A DNA stretch of 11,108 nt from NCBI GenBank assembly GCA_019594025.1, contig JAFDUB010000054.1:1-11108 (forward strand), in the 5' to 3' direction. A program made the position numbers and the translations under genes. Below the pieces are notes generated by a model. It made no database searches, was not told the origin of the DNA, and saw nothing but the letters and a program-made list of their open reading frames with translations. Origin of the DNA: Thermoplasmata archaeon. Lineage in GTDB: Archaea > Thermoplasmatota > Thermoplasmata > Halarchaeoplasmatales > Halarchaeoplasmataceae. Of the stretch, positions 1 through 7,342 are shown in pieces. Numbering within the stretch: the first letter of the stretch is position 1; each line of letters begins with the position of its first letter.

Positions 1-144
1 CCCATAATTAGCCGGGTTAATTATTTTTTTAATTTTAAGTTTCTTAAAAATTGCTTGACAATATTTTTCAGTATCAGTGCGAAAAGTGAAGGTCGGATGA
101 CTGAAGTATACTACCTTCCCATCCAAGGTATTTTTTGAATTCAT
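1..144 (-). CDS. Partial unrecognised conserved-looking protein, N-terminal 48 residues
   Basis: An ATG at 144 opens a frame that stays open to the left edge, giving 48 residues starting MNSKNTLDGKVVYFSHPTF. The start has a purine-rich ribosome site (GAAGGGG, 158-152) seven bases upstream and lies four bases after the stop of the preceding gene, so the two are probably co-transcribed. The hydrophobic strand VVYFSHP right after the start looks like the first beta strand of a Rossmann-like cytoplasmic protein. There is no signal peptide or membrane helix in the visible part. I have a loose impression of archaeal hypothetical proteins with a similar VYFSHPTFT...TEKYC beginning, but I cannot name a function. 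It may have nothing to do with transport. Confidence 0.6.
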   Translation of the reverse strand, partial: MNSKNTLDGKVVYFSHPTFTFRTDTEKYCQAIFKKLKIKKIINPANYG

Positions 145-148
145 TAGT

Positions 149-754
149 TTACCCCTTCTTTCTCATTATTGGAGGTTTATAGTCCTCTAATTCGTCCCCC
201 TTTCTCTCTTCAGCCTTTCTCATATCTTCTACAAGATTATCTAAGGCAACTTGATAACCCTGGCTGATAAAGTATAGACCCAAAAACACCATAGCTAATG
301 CAAAAAGGGATAAGATGGAATAGGGTTGTGCGTAATATTCAACAGTATATTCCATCTCAAACTCACCTTCGAAATGTGTAAAATCCTCAATTATTAACCA
401 TTGTGCTCTTGGACTTATCTCTTCGTTGAATTCGTCACCTGCTTGCAAGCGAATGTTATGTAGTGGATCTTCCCGGCCCAAAACCTCATCAGTAATAATT
501 ATGTTAACAGTTTCATATCCCCGGTAATGCAAATACATATTATTTGTCTGCACATCTTGACGCCAAATAAGATTAACATAATTGTTTTCTGTTTCACCGT
601 CCCAAGTATAGCTCTGAACATCTGTTTGAACCGTTCGATAAATAGAGGCGAAAGAAAGTAGAACCGCCAATAACATAATTAAGAAACCATACCAGAATTT
701 GCGGGTCCCGATTAGATATCTCCAAAGGTTCGGTTTTCTTCTTTTATCGTTCAT
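149..754 (-). CDS. Unrecognised two-helix membrane protein at the end of the Dpp operon
   Basis: I do not recognise this 201-residue protein. It begins with a basic cytoplasmic segment (MNDKRRK...), then a membrane helix at about residues 21-40. About 100 residues of acidic, apparently beta-rich extracellular sequence (41-144) follow, then a second helix (about 145-165) and a charged cytoplasmic tail (166-201) ending MRKKG. It has no cysteine and no N-glycosylation sequon. The ATG at 754 is the natural start; only a weak AGGG (768-765) lies ten bases upstream. It follows dppF after 67 bases on the same strand and precedes the left-edge gene by four bases. Its place suggests an accessory subunit of the importer, for example one that touches the large DppC ectodomain or an ATPase through its tail, but that is inference from location and topology only. 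Confidence 0.72.
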   Translation of the reverse strand: MNDKRRKPNLWRYLIGTRKFWYGFLIMLLAVLLSFASIYRTVQTDVQSYTWDGETENNYVNLIWRQDVQTNNMYLHYRGYETVNIIITDEVLGREDPLHNIRLQAGDEFNEEISPRAQWLIIEDFTHFEGEFEMEYTVEYYAQPYSILSLFALAMVFLGLYFISQGYQVALDNLVEDMRKAEERKGDELEDYKPPIMRKKG

Positions 755-821
755 GACTGTGAAACCCTAACTACGGTTACCGAAGTCAGGAAAGGTAAGA
801 GAAGGGTTTTTAGTTTCAGGA

Positions 822-1916
822 TTAGTCAACGACAACATCATCCATTTTTAATTCTTCTACCTTTTCTACCTTACCATCGTCGGTAAGCTTCGCTACCCGC
901 ATCTTGAATTCAATTTCACCTGCAAAGTGGCATTTGGCTTTATGTCCTTTCTTTGAAGGTTCTTTGGAAGGAGGTGTCTTCTTTTTGCAGATGTCTTTTG
1001 TGTATGGACATCGGGGATGGAACCTACAACCGTCGGGTACATTTGTTCCCGAGGGTATCTCACCTTTAATCGGGATCTCCTTTATCCTGTCAAGTCTATC
1101 CGGTTCAGGCTCGGGAACGGCGGTTAACAAGGCTTGTGTGTAAGGATGTAATGGGTTATCTAATACTTGCCCCACAGGGCCTTGCTCTACCAAATCCCCT
1201 AAATACATCACCCCGATATCGTCAGTAAAGAATCTAGTGGTTGAAATATCGTGAGTAATATACAAGTAAGTCAGGTCCTGTATATCAATTATATCCTTCA
1301 TCAGGTTGAGGAGCTCAGCTCGCACGGAAACATCAAGCATGGATACAGGCTCGTCAGCTACAATGAAATCGGGATTAAGTATCAGACACCTTGCAATCGC
1401 CACTCTTTGTCTTTGTCCACCAGACAGCATATGTGGATAACGATCAATGAATTCTTCGGGAGGAGTTAATCGAACATCCTCAAGAGCTTTCTCGATCATT
1501 GCCGTCCTTTCATCTATACTATCTCCTATACCGTGTATGAGAAGAGGTTCCTCTAAGATATCGAATACTTTAAACCTTGGATCGAGTGATGAAAAGGGAT
1601 CCTGATATATCATCTGAGCCATACGTCGGTATGCCTTCAATTTACGCTTGTCTTTTAGATCAACAACATTCTGTCCCTTCACATAAAGTTCGCCAGAAGT
1701 AGCATCGATAAGCTTCATTACTAGTTTGCCCACGGTGGTTTTACCGCAGCCGGATTCACCGACTAGTCCCATTGATTTTTTTTCATATATATCAAAATCA
1801 ATCCCGTCAACAGCCCGTACCTTTAGCTTGGATTTCCTTCTCAACTTTTGCATGAAACTCTGACTGATCTCGAAGTCCTTACGAAGATTTCTAGCTTTGA
1901 CAATAGTTCTCGACAT
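822..1916 (-). CDS. dppF: Dipeptide/oligopeptide ABC transporter ATP-binding protein DppF/OppF
   Basis: This is the second ATPase of the importer; with DppD it hydrolyses ATP on the inner face of the membrane. The 364 residues show Walker A GESGCGKTT (53-61), Q-loop Q105 in IYQDPFSSLDPR, signature LSGGQRQR (164-171), Walker B FIVADEP (184-190), the D-loop and switch histidine H222. The IYQDPFSSLDPR form is typical of the OppF/DppF half of the pair. The C-terminal oligopeptide-transporter region carries HPYTQALL and four cysteines (C297, C303, C310, C329) in the arrangement known to bind a 4Fe-4S cluster in this family. About 35 residues follow the last cysteine, a slightly long tail. A strong GAGGAGG (1930-1924) lies inside the end of dppD, seven bases before the ATG; the stop of dppD is two bases away, so translation is probably coupled. 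All catalytic residues are present. Confidence 0.96.
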   Translation of the reverse strand: MSRTIVKARNLRKDFEISQSFMQKLRRKSKLKVRAVDGIDFDIYEKKSMGLVGESGCGKTTVGKLVMKLIDATSGELYVKGQNVVDLKDKRKLKAYRRMAQMIYQDPFSSLDPRFKVFDILEEPLLIHGIGDSIDERTAMIEKALEDVRLTPPEEFIDRYPHMLSGGQRQRVAIARCLILNPDFIVADEPVSMLDVSVRAELLNLMKDIIDIQDLTYLYITHDISTTRFFTDDIGVMYLGDLVEQGPVGQVLDNPLHPYTQALLTAVPEPEPDRLDRIKEIPIKGEIPSGTNVPDGCRFHPRCPYTKDICKKKTPPSKEPSKKGHKAKCHFAGEIEFKMRVAKLTDDGKVEKVEELKMDDVVVD

Positions 1917-1918
1917 AT

Positions 1919-2887
1919 TTAATCCTCCTCATACAGGTGACACTTAACCATAACTCCTTCAACCTCGTGTTCATCAGGTTCAACTTTAGTACATTTTTCA
2001 AAGGCCTGTTCGCAACGTGGGTGGAATCTACACCCTTTAGGTGGATTTGTTAGTTCTGGAGGTGCCCCAGGTATGTATTCCAATCGATCTATGTCCTTGT
2101 GTAATCGTGGGATAGCGGCGATAAGCTTTTGTGTGTACGGATGTTTTGGATCTTTGTATATCTTGGTAGCTGAACCGATCTCTACTATCCAACCAGCATA
2201 CATAACTGCTAGATTATCTGAAATCTCAGCAAGTATACTTAGATCGTGGGTAATGAAAATCATCCCGTTATCGAGTTCCTTCTTAAGGCGTTTAAGATCG
2301 TTCATGATTCTTGCCTCTACCACCACGTCCAAGGCTGTAGTGGGTTCATCCAATATAACAACATCTGGCTCTAATAAAAGAGCGGTGGCGATGATTATCC
2401 TCTGTTTCTGTCCACCGCTTAACTCGTGGGGATATCGATAAAACAACTCCGGATCTAAATCCACCATATCAAGGTAGCGCATGCATATCTCATCGGCCTT
2501 TTGACCTTTTATGTCTTTGTGATACCTCAAAGGCTCTTTCATTTGGTAGCCTACGGTGTAAACAGGTGTCATGATATCCATAGCACCTTGAAATACCATG
2601 GATACCTTCTGCCACCGCAACTTTTGCCTAGCCTCTTTTTCGGAAAGCTTTGTAACCTCCATTCCATTAAGGTTGATGCTTCCGCTAACTATCCTACCAG
2701 GTGGTTGAACCATCCTAAGTAAGGAGAAAGCCATAGTGCTTTTTCCGCAACCGCTTTCTCCTGCAACACCAAGGGATTGACCACCGTTTAGTTGAAAGCT
2801 CGCATCGTCCAAGGCTCGGACGACCCCTTTGCTCGTAAAGTAATGTGTGGTCAGGTCTTTTACATCAAGTATAGTATTCTCGCTCAT
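1919..2887 (-). CDS. dppD: Dipeptide/oligopeptide ABC transporter ATP-binding protein DppD/OppD
   Basis: This is the first ATPase of the importer, partner of DppF. In 322 residues it has Walker A GESGCGKST (43-51), Q-loop Q100 in MVFQGAMDIMTPVYTVG, signature LSGGQKQR (156-163), Walker B VVILDEP (176-182) and switch histidine H214. The FQGAM...PV Q-loop form separates it from the OppF-type partner next door. The C-terminal family region contains HPYTQKLI, PGAPP and four cysteines (C286, C292, C299, C316) matching the 4Fe-4S site described for this family. Length is normal. The ATG at 2887 has an AGAGG ribosome site (2899-2895) overlapping the end of dppC, and the dppC stop lies four bases upstream, so the genes are translationally coupled. 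Substrate, peptide or sugar, cannot be read from the ATPase. Confidence 0.96.
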   Translation of the reverse strand: MSENTILDVKDLTTHYFTSKGVVRALDDASFQLNGGQSLGVAGESGCGKSTMAFSLLRMVQPPGRIVSGSINLNGMEVTKLSEKEARQKLRWQKVSMVFQGAMDIMTPVYTVGYQMKEPLRYHKDIKGQKADEICMRYLDMVDLDPELFYRYPHELSGGQKQRIIIATALLLEPDVVILDEPTTALDVVVEARIMNDLKRLKKELDNGMIFITHDLSILAEISDNLAVMYAGWIVEIGSATKIYKDPKHPYTQKLIAAIPRLHKDIDRLEYIPGAPPELTNPPKGCRFHPRCEQAFEKCTKVEPDEHEVEGVMVKCHLYEED

Positions 2888-2891
2888 GTGA

Positions 2892-5800
2892 TTACCTCTG
2901 TCTCATCTTTGGATTGATTACACGTTCTAATGCCATCCCGGTAGATATGAAAGCAAATCCAACCAGTGTTATACCTAGGCCCGGCAGGAGCACCCACCAC
3001 CACCATCCAGCGGTGGTAGCAGCATTCTCATGAGCCTGTGAAAGCATCCGACCCCATGTAACCACATTTGGGTCTCCTAGACCAAGTACGCTGAGGCCTG
3101 CTTCAGCGATTATCACCAATGGAATCATCAACGCACCTTCGGCTATAGCATAAGGTAACAATTGAGGTATCATATGCCGTGTGATAACCCGGCCTCCGCT
3201 TGAACCTAACGATTGAGCTGCCTCGATATACGTATCCTGTCGGATTTGAATACCGCGAGAGCGAATTATCTTTGCAAGTCCACGCCAACCTAAAATAGTG
3301 TAAATGGCGATGAATATCCAGATCGATCTTCCCAATATGAACATGGTGATTATCAGGATGGGGAACATGGGAATGCCTATTAATACCTCGTTTAATCTTT
3401 GCATGAATTCATCAACCCAGCCGCCATAGTAAGCACTAGTCATACCGTAGAGCAGGGCAAGGGAAACCGTGGAGATAGAGACTATAGCCCCAATAAGCAG
3501 CGCCCATCTCGCGCCCCAAACCCAACCTAGAGCTATATCTCGTCGATAGTTATCGGTACCCATTAAACCGTACTTACGTCCTCTGAAAATCACCCTTGTT
3601 GCTTCGTGATTTAGTTCGGTAGCATAGAGTGGCCTCAACCGTAAAACATATTCTCCTTTGAGAGGTTCGGGGTTTAGGAAAATATTTTCATTTGATTTAG
3701 CGAAGGGGACTCTCTCAATATTTATCTGAGCCAGTCCGGGTACTTCTTCTGCTTCGTGATAATCCAAACCGAAATCGTAAAGTACATTTCGACCTTCGGT
3801 AGAACGGAAATTGTATACAAAGGAAAAATCTTCTAATGAAAGTATGTTCAAACCGTCCGCTTCTAATCTGATCATGTAGCCGCCTTCATCATCAACCCAC
3901 CAAACAGTGCCTTCATCATCCCATTGAGTAATTATTTCTCTATTAGAATCGATATCTATTCCAATGTTGTCTCTAAAGGCTTCTATCAATGAGACGTTGG
4001 CTGATGAGGTTGCACCACGTCTATCTGAGAATTCTACGAATTCCTCTGGAACCAGGTGATGTATAGCTCCAATAAGATCTCCTCTATCCTCGATAAAGTA
4101 CCTATCATCAGTTCTTTGGTCGCCGTCTAGTATTTTCCAAAATGAGTCTTCATGGTCCAGTATTTCAGCTTGAGGTGAAAGGTCAATTCCTTCGCCCTCG
4201 AATAACTCTCTTAAAACGGCACTAACATCACCTACTTCCAGGAAGAACTCGTAATCCAGATCAAATCTAAAGATGTCTCTCATTCTCAAATTAACGGTGA
4301 ATAAACCATCTTGTATTTCTACGATGGTGTAGTTAAAGGCCCGGTCATCGATCTGCCACCTAGCATAATCTGGTTCATGAATTTCAGCTCTAGTAGGTAG
4401 ATATATTTCATTCTCTTCAAAGGCATATTCTAAGCCCAAGTTTACATTTAGTCCAAATCTAAACTCTTCGATAACGCTTGATTCAACATTCATATCGCCA
4501 TCTATGGAGAATATATATATTTCATCTCTGATTTCCCAACCCTCCTCGGTTACATTAATCGTTGCGTCTCCTGAAAGGGTGATTCCGTTCTCTTCGAAGG
4601 CTGCCGTCACGTTATCGTGGATGGGGTCTTCATTCAGCTCTGCAGGTGTAACATCGATATCAAAGGACAACATGCGTACTTCCACTGCCAAACCTTCGTC
4701 GATTTCGTACAAAAATGCACCATCTTGAATTACCCAACCTTCATCGGTTACATTGATGGTGGCGCCCCTAGTAAGCAAGATTCCGTTCTCTTCGAAGGCT
4801 GCGGTCACGTTATCGTGAACTGATTCTTCTTCTTCCTCTGGTAAGTACTCCTCAAGCTCTTCATCGAGGGTGAATAACACTCCGTCTTTAATGTCAACCT
4901 CTACAACTATTCCATACTCGACTATTTCACTTTCTCTTAGTCTGAATTCGAATTCGCCGTCATCTACTAACCATCCTTCATCAATTTCAGTGATGTTTGC
5001 ATAATCTGACAGCTCGAAGCCGTTGTTAGAGAATGCCCTCTCGAGTTGAGTTCCCACGGTATCGAAATACAAGATGTGGAGAATTTCAGTCATATCAAAC
5101 TCAAAAAGGTCATCTCCCACTGCGATGTCGATATGTACGACCAGATCTTCGTCTATTGTAAATGAGAATATTCCGTCCTCTATGAGCCATCCTTCATCGA
5201 CTGCACTAATATTGGCGTGTGCAGATAATTCCGCATTTACATCCCAGAATGCTGCACTCACATTTTCATGTATATAATCCTCGTTTAAATCATCTTCAAC
5301 TTCGGAGGGAAGCTGGAAGGATTCATCTACACGGGGGGCTACCTCAAGATAAAGTCCCACATCAGGATCTTCGATCTCATACCGATATATACCATCGTCG
5401 ACGTGCCAAAAGCCTTCCTCGACCTCTGTTACTTCCGCTTGTCCTGTGAGTTGTATTCCGTACCTCAAGAAAGCTCGCCTGAGGGATTCGCTCGCAGGAC
5501 CCTCCTGCATGTAACCTTCTATCGCAAATTGATCGAGTTCGAAGGTGAATATCTCATCACCTCTCTCAACAAATTGGAATTCCTCAGACACACTTACTCT
5601 TTCTCCCGTGTAAAACTCTAGTACCGTTCCATCGGGACGAGTTATGTCGTACCACATACGAACCTCCGGCCGGTCACTTTTTCCCTCAACCCGAACTGAA
5701 ACGTCGGAGACCGGATAGTCGTAATCGTTATCATAATTGTAAAAAAGCTCCATACGACCTTCGTCGAACTCGTCTGGATCCTCGCGAATTTCATGGGATG

Positions 5801-6038
5801 CTCTACTTCCGGGTAGTATATAATCAACCCAAACCGGTTCGGCACTTCTTGGATTATCCGCCCATCGAGTCATGCTAGCCCATTCTCCATCGACATCTGG
5901 TGCTAACCAAGGGGCGAGGATCGCCAGGATTAACATAAATATGATTATAGATAATCCTACCATTCCCATACGTTGCCCTCTGAATTCCTTCGCTATGCTA
6001 AATGTTCTTTCCTTGATATCCTCAAGTCTAATGCTCAT
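2892..6038 (-). CDS. dppC: ABC transporter permease DppC with giant extracellular repeat insertion
   Basis: This is the second channel subunit, 1048 residues against about 300 usual for DppC/OppC. The ordinary permease is split. Residues 1-47 hold the cytoplasmic N-terminus and first helix (about 24-46). Residues from about 820 hold the rest, beginning with GLMGTDNYRRD (the family's GTD..GRD motif), five further helices (about 842-865, 884-903, 904-918, 963-988, 1012-1035) and the ATPase-contacting EAA loop YIEAAQSLG...RHMIPQLLP (937-962). Between them lies an acidic ectodomain. A leading part (50-182, with WADNPRSAEPVWV) and a trailing part (746-820) flank eight tandem repeats (about 183-745). 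The loop between helices 1 and 2 is extracellular in this family. The frame is continuous and both halves belong to one permease, so this is not a fusion of unrelated genes. ATG 6038 has ribosome site GGTGA (6049-6045), directly after the dppB stop. The role of the insertion is unknown. Confidence 0.93.
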   Translation of the reverse strand: MSIRLEDIKERTFSIAKEFRGQRMGMVGLSIIIFMLILAILAPWLAPDVDGEWASMTRWADNPRSAEPVWVDYILPGSRASHEIREDPDEFDEGRMELFYNYDNDYDYPVSDVSVRVEGKSDRPEVRMWYDITRPDGTVLEFYTGERVSVSEEFQFVERGDEIFTFELDQFAIEGYMQEGPASESLRRAFLRYGIQLTGQAEVTEVEEGFWHVDDGIYRYEIEDPDVGLYLEVAPRVDESFQLPSEVEDDLNEDYIHENVSAAFWDVNAELSAHANISAVDEGWLIEDGIFSFTIDEDLVVHIDIAVGDDLFEFDMTEILHILYFDTVGTQLERAFSNNGFELSDYANITEIDEGWLVDDGEFEFRLRESEIVEYGIVVEVDIKDGVLFTLDEELEEYLPEEEEESVHDNVTAAFEENGILLTRGATINVTDEGWVIQDGAFLYEIDEGLAVEVRMLSFDIDVTPAELNEDPIHDNVTAAFEENGITLSGDATINVTEEGWEIRDEIYIFSIDGDMNVESSVIEEFRFGLNVNLGLEYAFEENEIYLPTRAEIHEPDYARWQIDDRAFNYTIVEIQDGLFTVNLRMRDIFRFDLDYEFFLEVGDVSAVLRELFEGEGIDLSPQAEILDHEDSFWKILDGDQRTDDRYFIEDRGDLIGAIHHLVPEEFVEFSDRRGATSSANVSLIEAFRDNIGIDIDSNREIITQWDDEGTVWWVDDEGGYMIRLEADGLNILSLEDFSFVYNFRSTEGRNVLYDFGLDYHEAEEVPGLAQINIERVPFAKSNENIFLNPEPLKGEYVLRLRPLYATELNHEATRVIFRGRKYGLMGTDNYRRDIALGWVWGARWALLIGAIVSISTVSLALLYGMTSAYYGGWVDEFMQRLNEVLIGIPMFPILIITMFILGRSIWIFIAIYTILGWRGLAKIIRSRGIQIRQDTYIEAAQSLGSSGGRVITRHMIPQLLPYAIAEGALMIPLVIIAEAGLSVLGLGDPNVVTWGRMLSQAHENAATTAGWWWWVLLPGLGITLVGFAFISTGMALERVINPKMRQR
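3804..5492 (-). repeat. Eight-copy protein repeat array in the DppC ectodomain
   Basis: This encodes DppC residues 183-745. Each unit has the pattern AF..NGI.L...A.I....(D/E)EGW.I.DG...Y.I followed by an acidic, variable linker. The phenylalanine of AF and the tryptophan of EGW mark each copy: F190/W211, F264/W284, F336/W356, F415/W435, F481/W501, F540/W561, F613/W634 and F688/W714. The F-to-W distance is 20-21 residues in the first seven and 26 in the last, degenerate copy; W-to-W spacing is 60-80. I do not recognise the fold; alternating hydrophobic residues suggest small beta-rich modules with one short helix. Copies 4 and 5 are by far the most alike. The linker after copy 3 contains a run of five glutamates (401-405). 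Confidence 0.85.
4446..4820 (-). repeat. Recent tandem duplication: repeats 4 and 5 of DppC
   Basis: These two adjacent units (residues 407-472 and 473-531) share HDNVTAAFEENGI, ATINVT and EGW at identical offsets. At the DNA level 4581-4619 and 4779-4817 match at 38 of 39 bases, and an 11-base match (4546-4556 and 4744-4754) sits at the same offset. The period is 198 bases, exactly 66 codons. The other units match mainly at the protein level, so this pair arose latest or was homogenised by gene conversion. Confidence 0.85.
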
Positions 6039-6049
6039 ATAAAATCACC

Positions 6050-7108
6050 TTATACTTGTTTTTCAGCCCCTACTTCAACCCTGGGATCCAGGTATCCATA
6101 CAATATGTCCGCTATAAGATATCCTACTACCCACAATATGGTCGTGATGAAAACTATTCCCATAATGACTGGTAGGTCTGAATTCTGGAAAATAGCCAGT
6201 CGGAGTAGATAACCCATACCAGGCCAATTGAATATAACCTCTGTGATCATGGCACCACCGATAGACAACAAGAAAGAAAGGATAGCGCTGGTGAGTATGG
6301 GCGGTGACGCGGTTTTCAAAGTATGTCCATATATTACACGGTTTTCTGGGACTCCTTTCGCCCGGGCCGCCATGATATAATCATCCTGTAATACAGATGT
6401 TACCATATTTCTAGTGGCCCATGCACGGCCACCGAATATAACAAACACAATAGTTCCTAACGGCATTATCATTCGGTTAAATACTCCTCTATAGTAAGCC
6501 AATCCTGTTTCGTCGGGGAATGGGAATGCAGATGCTGTAAACCATCCTAGTTGATAAGCAAATACTAGGATCACCAGCATTCCAAGCCACCACATAGGCA
6601 TACTGCTAGTGACTATACCAAAAATTGAAAGAAATTTATCTAAGTTCGAACCGGCCACCTGAGCGGCTTTTAAACCGACCGCTATACCCAATATAATATA
6701 AATAACTGCAGCGGATGTGAACAACAATATAGTTCGTGGTAGAAAATGCATGATGATAGTCGTGACCCTTCCATCCTCAGCACCGTAGGCGTAGTCGGTG
6801 TGACTATCGCCTAAATTAAAAGTTAAAGTATCTATTGTAGTTCTAGTAACTCTAGTAATAAAGGGATCATCAATCCCATAAAAATCATGGAGATACTCCC
6901 GATGTTCTTCTAAAGCTTGAGATCTCTCCTCAGCCGTCAGCTCCTCTGGAAGACCCATGGCGTATGCTTGCATTCGTTGTGCGATCAATTGGTCGACCAT
7001 CTCGTCAGAAAGGGTACTGAACAAAAGAGAGATGATAAAAACAACTATTACCAATACTACAACTGCGTTGGCAGACCTTAACAGGAAGTATTTGAAAGAT
7101 GCTGGCAT
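6050..7108 (-). CDS. dppB: Dipeptide/oligopeptide ABC transporter permease DppB
   Basis: This is the first channel subunit, six predicted helices. Counting from ATG 7108 (352 residues), helix 1 lies at about 14-32. An extracellular segment of about 90 residues follows, with YGIDDP and NLGDS as in other DppB proteins. Further helices lie at about 124-147, 160-187, 215-227, 274-293 and 313-335. The EAA loop that contacts an ATPase is DDYIMAARAKGV...YGHTLKTASPP (about 242-270), and the C-terminus has the usual YLDPRV. The frame can be extended six codons to a TTG at 7126. I prefer ATG 7108 because it gives the usual short lead (MPASFKYFLLR) into helix 1, and because a TATA-like box at 7139-7146 would place the transcript start near 7117, downstream of that TTG. 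Neither start has a clear ribosome site, which fits a nearly leaderless message. It is separated from the binding-protein gene by a probable terminator. Confidence 0.95.
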   Translation of the reverse strand: MPASFKYFLLRSANAVVVLVIVVFIISLLFSTLSDEMVDQLIAQRMQAYAMGLPEELTAEERSQALEEHREYLHDFYGIDDPFITRVTRTTIDTLTFNLGDSHTDYAYGAEDGRVTTIIMHFLPRTILLFTSAAVIYIILGIAVGLKAAQVAGSNLDKFLSIFGIVTSSMPMWWLGMLVILVFAYQLGWFTASAFPFPDETGLAYYRGVFNRMIMPLGTIVFVIFGGRAWATRNMVTSVLQDDYIMAARAKGVPENRVIYGHTLKTASPPILTSAILSFLLSIGGAMITEVIFNWPGMGYLLRLAIFQNSDLPVIMGIVFITTILWVVGYLIADILYGYLDPRVEVGAEKQV

Positions 7109-7138
7109 ATTTATCAATTTACTCAAGGAAGGTTTAGA

Positions 7139-7146
7139 ATATAAAA
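7139..7146 (-). promoter_or_regulatory. TATA-like box ahead of dppB
   Basis: The minus strand reads TTTTATAT here. Archaeal transcription usually begins about 25 bases past the centre of the box, which puts the start near 7117 and the dppB ATG (7108) about nine bases into the message. AT-rich surroundings make chance matches easy, so this is a moderate call. Confidence 0.5.
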
Positions 7147-7148
7147 TT

Positions 7149-7173
7149 TTTGGTCTAATCGGATTGAACCAAA
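7149..7173. promoter_or_regulatory. Imperfect 25-base palindrome beside the dppB TATA box
   Basis: The plus strand has left arm TTTGGTCTAATC, one central G, and right arm GATTGAACCAAA; 10 of 12 arm positions pair, with outer six (TTTGGT/ACCAAA) and inner four (AATC/GATT) perfect. It lies directly upstream of the TATA-like box, over the position where transcription factor B binds. This is a typical place for an archaeal regulator operator. The regulator is unknown. Confidence 0.4.
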
Positions 7174-7275
7174 GTAGAGTCCATTGTTTTTTCTCAGGAG
7201 TGCACCAGATGAAAGAGTTGATTGATAAGATTTAATTTCAAGCATACGTAGTTTGAATAGGAAAGATGGAGTTGA

Positions 7276-7304
7276 TTTTAAAAAAAAATAAAAAGAAAAT
7301 AAAG
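7276..7304 (-). terminator. T-rich terminator after the binding-protein gene
   Basis: On the minus strand, about 40 bases past the TAA at 7343-7345, the sequence becomes a pyrimidine tract with T runs of four, five and nine separated by single bases. No clear hairpin precedes it. T-rich tracts of this kind are the usual archaeal intrinsic termination signal. Partial read-through would give more binding protein than channel from one promoter. Confidence 0.6.
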
Positions 7305-7342
7305 GGAAAGGGTTTTTGGGTTTGTAGTTGCTGGCTCGTACC

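Noticed and set aside
755..821. AAACCCT/AGGGTTT pair and CGGTTACCG near-palindrome between dppF and the next gene
   Set aside because: The arms are only seven bases with a 34-base spacer and no T run follows, so neither a terminator nor an operator can be supported.
3103..3288. Minus-strand 61-codon frame inside dppC
   Set aside because: It overlaps the conserved EAA-loop coding region in another frame and looks like an out-of-frame shadow.
3804..5492. Repeats as a CRISPR array or mobile-element repeat
   Set aside because: They are in-frame coding repeats of 60-80 codons with variable length; there are no short identical repeats with unique spacers and no terminal inverted repeats or transposase.
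2892..6038. DppC as an accidental fusion or frameshift product of a permease and an unrelated repeat protein
   Set aside because: The frame is unbroken, the insertion sits exactly in the extracellular loop, and both sides belong to the same permease with motifs in normal order.
7109..7126. TTG at 7126 as the dppB start
   Set aside because: It adds six residues before the usual N-terminus, lacks a ribosome site, and lies upstream of the transcript start predicted from the nearby TATA-like box. It cannot be excluded if the transcript comes from further upstream.
6957..7235. Plus-strand frame of 92 codons across the dppB start
   Set aside because: Most of it lies antisense to dppB, it has no convincing ribosome site, and the remainder runs through the regulatory gap.
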